Source: Panulirus ornatus (Eukaryota > Arthropoda > Malacostraca > Decapoda > Palinuridae). From it: a stretch of DNA of 64,000 bases. The stretch covers positions 33,935,843 through 33,999,842 of the forward strand of contig NC_092269.1 of NCBI RefSeq assembly GCF_036320965.1, given 5' to 3'. This document shows positions 45,550-56,654 of this stretch, in pieces (position 1 is the first letter of the stretch; the number at the start of each line of letters is the position of its first letter). Position numbers and translations under genes: made by a program. The notes under the pieces are model-generated. The model was given only the letters and a program-made list of their open reading frames with translations, made no database searches and had not been told where the DNA came from.

Positions 45550-45774
45550 ACACTGTGTTTCTCGTTTTCTGTACGGTAGAAAAGTCTGGCTTCCAAAAAA
45601 AAAAAAAAGAAAATGGGTGAGTAACGTACCCTAACGTCGTTTTCTTCTTCTTTTTTTTTTTTCTAAACTATTCATTTTCTTTGACTTATTACGAGATATT
45701 AGATTCTGTGATGAGGGTGTTTACATGCTGGCGACCAGGGTTACAGAACCCGAGGTTAAAAGGACGTAGACGAG

Positions 45775-46300
45775 GGTTCGAACACCACGAGCACGACGGG
45801 ACGACCCTTGGGCACGATGGCACGACCCTTGAGCACGACGGTACGACCATTAGGCACGACGGTACGACCCATGAGCACGACGGTACGACTCTTGGGCACG
45901 ACGGTACGACCCTTGGGCACGACGGTACGACCCTTGGGCACGACGGTACGACTCTTGGGCACGACGATACGACCCATGGGCACGACGGGACGTCGCTTGG
46001 ACGCGACGGTACGACCCTTGGGCACGACGGTACGACCCTTGGGCACGATGGTACGACCCTTGGGCACGATGGTACTACCCTTAGGCACGACGGTACGACC
46101 TATGAGCACGACGGTATGCCGCTTGAGCACGACGGTACGACTCTCGAGCACGACGGTACGTCGCTTGGGCACGACGGCAAGACCCTCGAGCACGACGGTA
46201 CGATTCCCGAGTACCATAGTTCATCAACCCTTTGGTTTTATGACCTGGCTTGAGAAGAGTTGACCCATCATGGGTCAGGTCACAGAAGGTCGTGTCGTCT
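45775..46300 (+). repeat. GTACGACCC-family array (locus 6) with TGACC/GGTCA module
   Basis: About 20 copies of ACGGTACGACCCTTGGGCAC plus G, with GAGCAC, ATGAGC and CTCGAG variants. After the array, CTTTGGTTTTATGACCTGG, then GTTGACCCATCATGGGTCAG and GTCACAGAAGGTCG follow. GACCCATCATGGGTC is a near-perfect palindrome. The array is open in several frames (HDGTTLG repeats), which I treat as non-coding. Confidence 0.94.
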
Positions 46301-46518
46301 CACCCAGGGGGGGGCGTCGTATAGTCGTTCTCAAAATATTTCGTGGTCGTATATCGTCGGATAGATAAATGACTATTATTTAAGTGATTTATCAAAAGAC
46401 TCTCCATAATCCACTGGCTTCGTGTCTGTGGCCTGGGCCAGCGTGCTCGGGTTTGGCAGCTGCTTCCCATAGTTTGCATGTTTGGGGGCCAGTTACTTGA
46501 GGATGGACCGTTATGATC

Positions 46519-46604
46519 TCCTCCTCCTCCTCCTCCTCCTCCTCCTCCTCCTTCTCCTCCTCCTCCTCCTCCTCCTCCTCCTCCTCCTCCTCCTCCTCCT
46601 CCAC
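46519..46604. repeat. (CTC)n microsatellite
   Basis: (CTC)n with one CTTCTC interruption, 86 bp. Confidence 0.94.
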
Positions 46605-46663
46605 CTCTTCCCTCGAACATTGAAGCTGAGTAATTGATCTTCTGTCCCTCCCTACTTACCTTA

Positions 46664-47350
46664 GGTGACCCAGAATATTCCTTTTTCTCGAATACCTCAG
46701 ACTAGAATATTCCTTTTTATCGAAATACCTCAGGTGACCAGAATATTCCTTTTTATCGAAATACCTCAGACCAGAATATTCCTTTTTTATCGAAATACCT
46801 CAGACCAGAATATTCCTTTTTATCGAAATACCTCAGACCAGAATATTCCTTTTTATCGAAATACCTCAGACCAGAATATTCCTTTTTATCGAAATACCTC
46901 AGACCAGAATATTCCTTTTTTATCGAAATACCTCAGACCAGAATATTCCTTTTTATCGAAATACCTCAGACCAGAATATTCCTTTTTTATCGAAATACCT
47001 CAGACCAGAATATTCCTTTTTCTCGAATACCTCAGACTAGAATATTCCTTTTTATCGAAATACCTCAGACCACAATATTCCTTTTTATCGAAATACTTCA
47101 GACCAAAATATTCCTTTTTATCGAAATACCTCAGACCAAATATTCCTTTATCAAAATACCTCAGACCAAATATTCCTTTTTATCGAAATACCTCAGACCA
47201 AATATTCCTTTTTATCGAAATACCTCAGGTGACCAGAATATTCCTTTTTATCGAAATACCTCAGACCAGAATATTCCTTTTTATCGAAATACCTCAGACC
47301 AGAATATTCCTTTTTATCGAAATACCTCAGGTGACCCAGAATATTCCCCT
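46664..47350 (+). repeat. 33-bp minisatellite AGACCAGAATATTCCTTTTT, about 20 copies
   Basis: The unit is GACCAGAATATTCCTTTTTA and then TCGAAATACCTCA. A CAGGTGACCCAGAATATTCC variant sits at the very start and at the end of the array and also occurs inside it. Copies vary in T-run length. Confidence 0.95.
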
Positions 47351-47639
47351 TTATCTCGTTTATTAGGCTCGTGCCATGTTGGCCACCGACGCAAGAAGTT
47401 ACGAACAGATAACTCAACGAGAGGATGGCGTATCGCCCCGCTTAACGAGCCGTGAAGCGCCTGTATTACCCTGACAACGAGGAGGGAAAAGACTCGTAGG
47501 CATGGAATTACGAGATGCCCAGGTAGTAATTAGCAAGAGGGACCGGGGGGTAATTAAGCGTAATAGAGCTTGTTTGGGGAGGGGCGGCGGGGGAGGAACA
47601 CTGTGTGGGTGGTGGGGTCTTAGATGAGAGCTGAGGTCT

Positions 47640-48000
47640 TCATTCGCTGGCAGGGATGATCGCTGGAGAGCTCATTCGCTGGCAGGGATGATCGCTGGAG
47701 AGCTCATTCGCTGGCAGGGATGATCGCTGGAGAGCTCATTCGCTGGCAGGTATGAGCGCTGGAGAGCTCATTCGCTGGCAGGGATGAGCGCTGGAGAGCT
47801 CATTCGCTGGCAGGGATGATCGCTGGAGAGCTCATTCGCTGGCAGGGATGAGCGCTGGAGAGCTCATTCGCTGGCAGGTATGAGCGCTGGAGAGCTCATT
47901 CGCTGGCAGGGATGATCGCTGGAGAGCTCATTCGCTGGCAGGGATGAGCGCTGGAGAGCTCATTTGCTGGCAGGGATGAGCGCTGGAGAGCTCATGAGCT
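47640..48000 (+). repeat. 32-bp minisatellite AGCTCATTCGCTGGCAGGGA, 11 copies
   Basis: The unit ends TGATCGCTGGAG or TGAGCGCTGGAG. Near-identical copies indicate recent homogenisation. GAGAGCTC spans each junction. Confidence 0.96.
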
Positions 48001-48074
48001 GGACCTGACTGAGGTGGCTGGGCTTGGGTGGGGGTCGCTGTGTGGACGCCTGGGATGCCTTTTTTTTCGTGGCG

Positions 48075-48585
48075 AGGTTAAACGAGTCTTGGGGTTGGTT
48101 AAGGGTTAGGTTAAACGAGTCTTTAGGTTGGTTAAGGGTTAGGTTAAACGAGTCTTGGGTTTGGTTAAGGGCGAGTGGTTAGACGAGTCTTGTGGTTGGT
48201 TAAGGGGGAGTGGTTAAACGAGTCTTGTGGTTGGTTAAGGGCGAGGTTAGACGAGTCCTGAGGTTGGTTAAGGGCGAGGTTAGACGAGTCTTGAGGTTGG
48301 TTAAGGGCGAGTGGTTCGACGAGTCTTGAGGTTGGTTAAGGGCGAGGTTAGACGAGTCTTGGGGTTGGTTAAGGGCGAGGTTATACGAGTTGAGGTTGGT
48401 TAAGGGCTAGGTTAAACGAGTCTTGAGGTTGGTTAAGGGCGAGTGGTTAGACGAGTCTTGAGGTTGGTTAAGGGCGAGGTTAGACGAGTCTTGGGGTTGG
48501 TTAAGGGCGAGTGATTAGACGAGTCTTGGGGTTGGTTAAGGGCGAGGTTATACGAGTTGAGGTTGGTTAAGGGCTAGGTAAATCC
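48075..48585 (+). repeat. 33-bp minisatellite GAGTCTTGAGGTTGGTTAAG, about 15 copies
   Basis: The unit is AGACGAGTCTTGAGGTTGGT, then TAAGGGCGAGGTT. Variants AGTGGTT and AGGTT alternate, and short copies (ACGAGTTGAGG) recur twice with the same neighbours, indicating block duplication. Confidence 0.94.
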
Positions 48586-48627
48586 CCCCCCCCCCCCCCA
48601 CACACACACACACGCGCGCGCGCGCGT
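48586..48627. repeat. C-run, (CA)n, (CG)n compound tract
   Basis: A C15 run, then ACACAC and an alternating CG run of about 14 bases. Confidence 0.93.
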
Positions 48628-48683
48628 TCAATCAACGAGTGTAACGCTTAAGTGTAAAATATCATCTTCCGCCCGTTGGTTTA

Positions 48684-49037
48684 TGTTTACAGAGTGTAAA
48701 TGACGTGTCCCCAGCGCGGACTTGGAACTTGAGATGGTGTATGTAGGTTGTACGTTGCGTGGGTTTACGTAAATCGTAGCGCGCACGGGGGTATGTTTTG
48801 CCCTACTGTATGATAACACTCTCGTAAATGCTGTAAATGTTTGAAGGTTCTTGTTGTAAATGTTTACAGAGTGTAAGTGACGTGTCCCCAGCGCGGACTT
48901 GGAACTTGAGATGGTGTATGTATGTTGTACGTTGCGTGAATTTACGTAAATCGTAGCGCGCACGGGGGTATATTTTGCCCTACTGTATTATAACACTCTC
49001 GTAAATGCTGTAAATGTTTGAGGGTTCTTGTTGTAAA
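48684..49037. repeat. 177-bp tandem dimer
   Basis: The segment starting TGTTTACAGAGTGTAAATGA recurs exactly 177 bp later (48,861) with only a handful of substitutions. It includes TTTACGTAAATCG (palindromic centre), GCGCGCACGGGGGTAT and TAAATGCTGTAAATGTTTGA. A nucleosome-sized period with two copies suggests a satellite relative rather than a minisatellite. Confidence 0.93.
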
Positions 49038-49039
49038 TG

Positions 49040-49415
49040 TACGGTACCTGATGTAGTAAATGACCGGTACAGTTGATGTATATAGGGCATAATACAGTAT
49101 GATAAATGTATGATATGTTGATATGTATGATGTTGTATGATAAATGTATGATGTATTGGTTGTAGGATCGAGAATACAGTAATCTTGTACTGTGATGGAC
49201 AGTACTAGACGTTACAGTACAAAGTACAGAAATCGTCAGCAAGAGGACAATGGAGTAAATGTTTTTGTAACACTGATACAGGTTTATGGTACAGGCAATA
49301 CAGTCAATATACTGTTGATTTGATAAATGTATGACAACGGCGTAAATGTATGACACGCTTAACGTGAATGAATTTTGCTATGAACATCATAACTGTCACT
49401 TAATGATTACTTTGG
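49040..49415. other. A/T-rich spacer with TAAATGTATGAT words
   Basis: TAAATGTATGA recurs near 49,090, 49,140 and 49,325, and TACAGTA words are common. This is probably decayed repeat. No gene. Confidence 0.5.
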
Positions 49416-49419
49416 CTGA

Positions 49420-49850
49420 TTACTCATCATTCGTTGATCCATCCCTGGCTGGTTACTCATCATTCGTTGATCCATCCCTGGCTGGTTACTCATCATTCGT
49501 TGATCCATCCTTGGCTGGTTACTCATCATTCGTTGATCCATCCTTGGCTGATTACTCATCATTCGTTGATCCATCCTTGGCTGGTTACTCATCATTCGTT
49601 GATCCATCCTTGGCTGATTACTCATCATTCGTTGATCCATCCTTGGCTGGTTACTCATCATTCGTTGATCCATCCTTGGCTGGTTACTCATCATTCGTTG
49701 ATCCATCCTTGGCTGGTTACTCATCATTCGTTGATCCATCCTTGGCTGGTTACTCATCATTCGTTGATCCATCCTTGGCTGGTTACTCACCATTCGTTGA
49801 TCCATCCTTGGCTGGTTACTCATTATTCGTTGATCCATCCTTGGCTGAAG
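49420..49850 (+). repeat. 30-bp minisatellite CATTCGTTGATCCATCCTTG, about 14 copies
   Basis: The unit is TCATCATTCGTTGATCCATC plus CTTGGCTGGTTAC. CCCTGGC appears only in the first two copies. The 30-bp period keeps three frames open for over 140 codons, explaining repetitive ORFs on both strands. Confidence 0.96.
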
Positions 49851-49969
49851 TTGTACTGAACTTCGAAGTGAGATCGTAAGTCAAAATTCTCATTTTTCCA
49901 AATCACCTGACAGTCATTTTCGTCTTCCTGTAATCACCTGTCATCATACAGTCTTCATACAGACACACT

Positions 49970-50635
49970 CGTCACGCTGTCACCACACCTCACACCCCTC
50001 GTCACGCTGTAACCACACCTCACACCCCTCGTCTCGCTGTAACCACACCTCACCCCCTCGTCTCGCTGTAACCACACCCTCACACCCCTCGTCACGTTGT
50101 CACCACACCTCACACACCCCTCGTCACGCTGTCACCACACCTCACACACCCTCGTCTCGCTGTCACCACACCTCACACCCCTCGTCTCGCTGTAACCACA
50201 CCCTCACACCCCTCGTCACGTTGTCACCACACCTCACACACCCCTCGTCACGCTGTAACCACACCTCACACCCCTCGTCACGCTGTCACCACACCTCACA
50301 CACCCTCGTCTCGCTGTCACCACACCACACACACCCTCGTCACGCTGTAACCACACCTCACACCCTCGTCACGCTGTAACCACACCTCACACCCTCGTAT
50401 CTCGCTGTAACCACACCTCACACCCCTCGTCACGCTGTCACCACACCTCACACCCCTCGTCACGCTGTCACCACACCTCACACCCCTCGTCTCTCGGTCA
50501 CCACACCCTCACACCCCTCGTCTCGCTGTAACCACACCCTCACACCCCTCGTCACGCTGTAACCACACCTCACACCCCTCGTCACGCTGTCACCACACCT
50601 CACACACCCTCGTCTCTCGCTGTCACCACATAGCC
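49970..50635 (+). repeat. About 30-bp minisatellite CTCGTCACGCTGTAACCACA, about 22 copies
   Basis: The unit is CGTCACGCTGTCACCACACC plus TCACACCCCT. The variants TGTAACC/TGTCACC and TCACG/TCTCG are mixed, with recurring blocks (for example TCACGTTGTCACC occurring twice). Confidence 0.95.
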
Positions 50636-50639
50636 ATCA

Positions 50640-51625
50640 TGTTGCTCTCCGCCACGGAGGAGGTACAAGCGTTCCCTCACGTCCGCGCACACACACCACG
50701 GGCGTCGCTAGGATGTGTCATTTCGTGGCGGGCGGGGAGGTTGGGTGTAGCCTTCACCCTTGGTGTCTGCTGCACGCTAGGGGGTCAGCGCTGGAACGCC
50801 TTGGGCCTCGGGATAGGCTGGTTCCTTGTTGTGGTTACACACACACACCCACACAATGGGTGTAAGACCCTCCCTCCCTCCCCCTCATCTTACAATAAGG
50901 TAATCGTCCACACTAAGACAATTCGATACTTTAAACCTTAGATTCATCTGGGGTGAACCGTCTCTGAATGTGGTAAGGGAATTCAGAGACTCTGGAGAGG
51001 GAGGGAGGGATTTTAGAGGACGGTGTCGAAGATACACAGTGGGGCCACGGGACGACAGGTTTGACGGTGGATAGACACTGTGGAAGGCGCTGTGGTCGTA
51101 GTACCAGTGGGAGGGAGGGTCGGTCTTGGATGGCGTAGGGTGGAACACCGAAAGACGTACAAGGAGTGGATAAAGTGCCGTGACTCACCCCCACGGACGA
51201 ATTGTACTCCTGACGAGGTTTTCCCACCACACGGTTGTCGAAGAAGACGTGTATGTGCGTGTGACAGGGTGGTGGCGGCGCCTGAAATGTCCCTCAAAGA
51301 TCTGGCCTAAAGGGAGGGAAAGTATCACGGAGGGGAAGTGGAGGAAGGTGAGTACCAGACACATGTGAGAGAAGAGGAGGGAGAAAGAGAGCCAGGTAGT
51401 CTAACTGGCCTGTATGGTACGAGGAAAGAGGGTTCGAAAAGCATGTGTGGGGTGGGGGTCGACGACGCCTGGAGAGGGTGTGTGTGTGTGAGTCCGCCTG
51501 TCGCTGGTTCGAGTGGCCAGCGGCGTGCCGCAGGGGCTCACTGAGTCTCAAGACCGTTGCTCTTCTTGATCCTCGCGAACGACTTGCCCACAAGGTCGTG
51601 AAGGGAAGGGAAGGTAAGGAGGAAG
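50640..51625. other. Unique spacer, no gene recognised
   Basis: About 1 kb of non-repetitive sequence. A GGAAG|GTGAGTAC donor-like string near 51,349 follows an open plus frame from 51,180 that lacks a recognisable motif or a good acceptor. Confidence 0.4.
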
Positions 51626-51627
51626 GG

Positions 51628-51629
<2 letters not shown>

Positions 51630-51681
<52 letters not shown>
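51630..51681. repeat. (GA)n microsatellite
   Basis: Perfect (GA)n of about 50 bp. Confidence 0.95.
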
Positions 51682-51689
51682 GAGGAATG

Positions 51690-53285
51690 CCCCAGCTTAC
51701 CCCGACAGAACTCTGAACTTCGTCTGGATACATGGTAGATGAAGTTCATCATCTCAGCCCATTGACTGAACTTCATCTCAGCCATTTACACTCGAACGTA
51801 AACCCTGTGCGCGAGGCCCTCCCTCGTTTACACCAGAGAGTCTTTCTTCCACAAATCAGCTTGTGATACAGACCAAGCCTGTTTTACAGCAACAGTTAAG
51901 ACGAACGGGTTTTGTTTTTTCCCTTTACGTAAACCATTTACAAAAAAAAAGAGAGAATCTCACTTGAACAAGGTCCTTTCCTCGTTAAAATCATTTGAAC
52001 CAGATAAGCTCTCGGGTAACGTTCTTGCGAACGCGCGCGCACACACACTTACACACACACACACACACACACACCAGGAAGTCTGCAGTTCAACCTGAAA
52101 TCAAAAAATCTCCAATACTGGTTCTTTGATAGGGCGCCTCGGAGCCCGCGTTATGACATCGTACGCAGAGATGGGGGTGTGTGGGTGTGTGTTCCATAGG
52201 CCTGTGACTAACCCATGTGTTGCGGTGATGTAGCGCGTATCCCTGATACAATCCATCATAACACAAGGGCCTCGAAGGAAGGAAGGAAGGAGGAGGGAGA
52301 CTCTCCCACCTCCTCCCAAGTGGTCTACTGCCGTTTGAATTCTGTCTTGGATCCGTTCGATGTTCCTCACAGCGCAGACGACACCTTGACGAATGCCTGG
52401 TAACTCAGAATATTCACTGGAGGACGAGAAAGGGAGGGAGGACCCGTTGCCTGCGCGAACCTGCGCGACGAGATTGTCAGGTGTTGCCAATCATCAGATA
52501 GAGTGATTAGATTTCATGATCCAGGCGATTGGAGGAGAAGTGGGAGGCGATTGGAGGAGAAGTGGGAGGCGATTGGAGGAGAAGTGGTGGCATTTGTTGC
52601 CACGTCTACACATTCCTCGTAGACTTTGGTTATCTTTCTCATCAGCGTCTGTTGGTGCTGATTAATGTTGTTATTGTTGTTGGCACATCGATCCATCAGC
52701 TCAAGAGGTTCGAATCCAGGGAGCGAGCGAAGCTTCTGCTTCACCCGTTCGTTCGGACGTCCAAACCCGAATTGCTTGGGTGATCGAACTTGTGAGAATA
52801 TTCATGTCGAAAAAAGCTAATCCGGCCATTGATTTTGTACCCTCTTACTGTATCATACAGTCAGTATTCGTGTAGACTACAGTTTTTCCTGTATCCTTTG
52901 GTATGTCTCGAAGCAACGCAGATGGTAAATTTCGAAGCAGTCTTGAGGGGGTTCCAATTTGTTGTCGACCTCACATGGGCTCTGGGTTTTGCCCATCAAC
53001 ACCTCCTGCAGGTCTTAGGTTGACAGCTGCATTGATGAAGGCTCCGGCCTCCTCCTCCACTTCCTCCTCCCATGTCTGTTCGATCCCGCACCTGGCGCTC
53101 CCCTGCGGAGGTGGGCTGTAGTGCGATACGCTGACAGAGTCGGCAATAACGTGATGAATATAGGCAAAGGTGAAGCAGTTTTGGGTGTTACCAGCGACGT
53201 GGGAGGGATGACTCAAGTGAATATTGAATATTTCTTGTTTTTTTTTTACATGTCGGGAATATTCAGTATTCTAAGGATTGTTCGG
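51690..53285. other. Largely unique spacer, no gene recognised
   Basis: Contains (CA)n at about 52,020-52,075, a three-copy 20-bp repeat GGCGATTGGAGGAGAAGTGG at about 52,525-52,588 and GAGGTTCGAATCC near 52,708. That last string matches a tRNA B-box but has no clear A-box, so it is only a possible SINE relic. The minus frame over 52,514-52,744 has ordinary composition (KITKVYEECVDVATN) but no recognised family. Confidence 0.4.
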
Positions 53286-53287
53286 GG

Positions 53288-53480
53288 ATACGTGTCTCTC
53301 CCGTTCACGTCCGTAGCTCGGTCTGCGCTCTGTTCACGTCCGTAGCTCGGTCTGCGCTCTGTTCACGTCCGTAGCTCGGTCTGCGCTCTGTTCACGTCCG
53401 TAGCTCGGTCTGCGCTCTGTTCACGTCCGTAGCTCGGTCTGCGCTCTGTTCACGTCCGTAGCTCGGTCTGCGCTCTGTTC
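53288..53480 (+). repeat. 29-bp minisatellite GTTCACGTCCGTAGCTCGGT, six to seven copies
   Basis: The unit ends CTGCGCTCT. Copies are identical except at the edges, indicating very recent expansion. Confidence 0.96.
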
Positions 53481-53571
53481 AGTCGGTGGAGAGACCCGCT
53501 TTGCTTCTTTGGCTCGTTGCTCACGAACACCTCACGAACGAACCAGGAACACCTGTAGGGGGCTACGTAGG

Positions 53572-53980
53572 TGTGTGTGTCGTGTGTGTGTGTGTGTGTC
53601 TTTGTGTGTGTGTTTCGGATGTGAACGCGCGTTCGCTCGATCCCTCCCACGGAATCAGTCTCGTATTGAGTTACGATCTTATGTAAATATCAGAAATTCT
53701 GGAATTTTGTGTTTGTATGATGTGTGCATTTTAGTGTGGCTTTATACTAGTGGTAGATGCGTGTTTGTGCAGTAGTTGATATTGTGGTCGTCTATCGCCA
53801 GGAGAGATATTAAATTCGATAGCCTAGTGCATATTCCACGGGGACAGTTAAACTCGATAAGTTCCCAAGTGCACTTTCTTGTAATAATCACATTATCAGG
53901 GGAGACACAAGAAAGAAATATAACAGTCAGTTGATATACGACGAAGAGACGTAGTTTGGACGCACAAAATTGTGATCCTT

Positions 53981-53984
<4 letters not shown>
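53572..53984. other. (GT)n patch and unique A/T-rich spacer
   Basis: Interrupted (GT)n lies at 53,572-53,613, followed by unique sequence with two AATTCGATA/AACTCGATA words. No gene. Confidence 0.5.

Positions 53985-54034
<50 letters not shown>
53985..54034. repeat. (AT)n directly upstream of dispersed repeat
   Basis: Perfect (AT)n of 50 bp abutting the 54,038 element. Confidence 0.95.
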
Positions 54035-54036
<2 letters not shown>

Positions 54037-54037
54037 T

Positions 54038-54252
54038 ATACTGTTCGTCATTTCCCACTTAAGCGAGGTAGCGTTAAGAGCAGTGGACTGAGCCTTTGAG
54101 GGAATATCCTCACTTGGCCCCTTTCTCTGTCCCATCTTTTGGAAAATCCAAAACGAGAGGGGGGAGGATTTCCAGTAGCCCCCCAGCTCCCTTCCCTTTT
54201 GGTCGCCTTCTACGACACGCAGGGAATACGTGGGGAGTATTCTTCCTCCCCT
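54038..54252 (+). mobile_element. Dispersed repeat, copy 2 (GAGGTAGCGTTAAGA family)
   Basis: ATACTGTTCGTCATTTCCC, AGCGAGGTAGCGTTAAGAGC, CTTTGAGGGAATATCCTCAC and GTCGCCTTCTACGACACGC occur in the same order and spacing as copy 1 at 12,236-12,455. Differences are scattered substitutions and short indels, as expected of independent insertions of one non-coding family. Confidence 0.87.
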
Positions 54253-54347
54253 GGGGATTTAAGGGATGGAGAAAGGGGGTTGAATGGGATTGTGTTACAG
54301 TGTTGTCTATGAGAGTTTTGATCAGTGTGGTGTCTCGTCCCGTGTGA

Positions 54348-54425
54348 AACCCCCCCCCCCCCCCCCCCCCCCATGTGTCTTGATCAAGCAGTTGCCCTCG
54401 TTAAAGATGGTGGTTATACATCGCT

Positions 54426-54492
<67 letters not shown>

Positions 54493-54523
54493 TCACCAAG
54501 GGAGAAGCGTTCTGAACCACTCG

Positions 54524-54599
<76 letters not shown>
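54348..54599. repeat. C-run, (AC)n and (TA)n microsatellites
   Basis: A C-run of about 25 occupies 54,348-54,372, (AC)n 54,429-54,491 and (TA)n 54,524-54,599. Confidence 0.95.
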
Positions 54600-54602
<3 letters not shown>

Positions 54603-54834
54603 CCTCTGTTTTTCCCGGGTCGTTTTGGGCCTTAAATGCGGGTCTTACTAAGCAAGTGGACTGATTGATAGTGGCTGTCACAGTGGCGTGACGCCAGGAG
54701 AGAGGGAGGAGGTAGGTCGTCTCGCCCACTGCAGCAAAAAGAGAGAGAGAAAAAAAAAAGGTATTGCATTCAAACTGGATTTTCGAGATTTAAGTCTTAG
54801 CTGACATTATGATCTCGATGGATTTGGCATGTAA

Positions 54835-55615
54835 CACAGAGGGGCCGTGATTGGCCCACTGTAGACTGTGGTAGCTCTGATTGGCCCGCTGTAGACCGTG
54901 GCAGTTGTGATTGGCCCGCTGTAGACCGTGGCAGTTGTGATTGGCCCACTGTAGATCGTGGTAGCTGCTGTGATTGGCCCACTGTAGACCGTGGCAGCTG
55001 CTGTGATTGGCCCACTGCAGACCGTGGCAGCTGCTGTGATTGGCCCACTGTAGACCGTGGCAGCTGCTGTGATTGGCCCACTGCAGACCGTGGCAGCTGC
55101 TGTGATTGGCCCACTGCAGACCGTGGCAGCTGCTGTGATTGGCCCACTGCAGACCGTGGCAGCTGCTGTGATTGGCCCACTGTAGACCGTGGCAGCTGCT
55201 GTGATTGGCCTACTGCAGACCGTGGCAGCTGCTGTGATTGGCCCACTGTAGACCGTGGCAGCTGCTGTGATTGGCCTACTGCAGACCGTGGCAGTTGTAA
55301 TTGGCCCACTGTAGACTGTGGCAGCTGCTGTGATTGGCCCACTGCAGACCGTGGCAGCTGCTGTGATTGGCCCACTGTAGACCGTGGCAGCTGCTGTGAT
55401 TGGCCTACTGCAGACCGTGGCAGCTGCTGTGATTGGCCCACTGTAGACCGTGGCAGCTGTGAGTGGCCCGCTGTAGACCGTGGCAGCTGCTGTGATTGGC
55501 CCACTGCAGACCGTGGCAGTTGTAATAGGCCCACTGTAGACTGTGGCAGCTGCTGTGATTGGCCCAATGCAGACCGTGGCAGCTGTGATTGGCCCACTGC
55601 AGACCGTGGATGATG
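54835..55615 (+). repeat. 33-bp minisatellite with ATTGGCC core, about 24 copies
   Basis: The unit is TGATTGGCCCACTGTAGACC plus GTGGCAGCTGCTG; shorter 27-bp units with GTGGCAGTTG occur. ATTGG (inverse CCAAT) is present in almost every unit. Since 27 and 33 are both multiples of three, the minus strand is open for 387 codons (54,797-55,960, Gln/Leu/Pro/Arg/Ser repeats); I regard this as a non-coding consequence. Confidence 0.95.
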
Positions 55616-55794
55616 TGATTGGTTGATGTAGGCCGATGTGCTTTTGTGATTGGTTGATGTAGGCCGATTGGCTTTTGATTGGTTGCTTGCGCGTCGGTTC
55701 TGTGATGAGCTAATGGAGGTGATTGGTTGCTGTAAGATGTCAAGTGTTGTGATTGGTTGCTGCGGGTCGATGTTCTGATTGGTCGTGGCCAATG

Positions 55795-56185
55795 TTGTGA
55801 ATATTGTCACAAGACTTAAATGAATATTGTTAGGACTTAAGTGAATATTGTCAGGACTTAAGTGAATATTGTTAGGACATAAGTGAATATTGTCAGGACT
55901 TAAGTGAATATTGTTAGGACTTAAGTGAATATTGACGGGACTTATATTGAATATTGTCAAGGCTTAAGTGAATATTGTCCAGACTTAAATGAATATTGTC
56001 AGGACTTAAATTAATATTGTCAGGACTTAAGTGAATATTGTCCGGACTTGAATGAATATTGTCCGGACTTAAATTAATATTGTCAGGACTTAAATTAATA
56101 TTGTCAGGACTTAAGTGAATATTGTCAGGACTTAAGTGAATATTGTCCGGACTTAAATGAATATTGTCCGGACTTGAATTTACGG
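55795..56185 (+). repeat. 21-bp minisatellite GTGAATATTGTCAGGACTTA, about 18 copies
   Basis: The unit is AAGTGAATATTGTCAGGACT plus T. The variants CCGG, TTAGG, TTAATATT and AATGAATATT are distributed in blocks. Confidence 0.95.
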
Positions 56186-56640
56186 CTAAGGATCGCTCCC
56201 CGCCGGGAAGGTCGATGATCCGCTGGAAATCTCGTGGGAATGTCGTCCCTATTGTCGGTGGCTGGCCTCAATAATTCGGGTGGGGAGGGGGAAAGAAACA
56301 CTTGAGGCAAATAAGGGCTATACTAGCCTTAGCTATTTCCATATCTCTAGATTTACATTTACATGGGACTTTTAGATACCAAACTCCTAAGGAATTGTAA
56401 ACGTCTTTGGACCTCAGTGAAACGCGTTTCGCTGTCGGGGCGAATATAGTGAAATACGGAGGCACGTGTCGTGTTTGCGTTCGTGAGTAGATGCAAATTG
56501 CTTTCACGCGCGTCGTATTTCTTGCAGTGTTTTTTTGGGGAAAAGGACAAAAATACAGCTTTCTGAAATGCTGGGGGAAAGGACAAGCGTGTTGGACCAC
56601 ACAGAACACGGCTACTGTAAGAATATATGGTCATCATTTT
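56186..56640. other. Unique spacer, no gene recognised
   Basis: About 450 bp non-repetitive. Minus-strand frames overlap in two registers with no family recognised. Confidence 0.4.
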
Positions 56641-56654
56641 GAGACGTAGTGAGA

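Noticed and set aside
45765..45795. GGGTTCGAACACC as a pol III B-box
   Set aside because: It deviates from the consensus at the 3' end and sits at the edge of the GTACGACCC array without an A-box.
49346..49879. 177-codon plus-strand frame, with overlapping frames of over 140 codons on both strands
   Set aside because: The 30-bp unit lacks stops in several frames; simultaneous openness in overlapping frames argues against coding.
51180..51368. Open frame ending at GGAAG|GTGAGTAC
   Set aside because: The donor is good, but there is no pyrimidine-rich acceptor and no recognisable residues.
52700..52725. GAGGTTCGAATCC as a second tRNA or SINE
   Set aside because: It matches a B-box, but no A-box lies at suitable distance and no tail or repeat partner is visible.
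54797..55960. 387-codon open frame on the minus strand
   Set aside because: It is built almost entirely from 27- and 33-bp repeat units, both multiples of three. Its openness needs no selection, and the peptide is a plain translation of the minisatellite.
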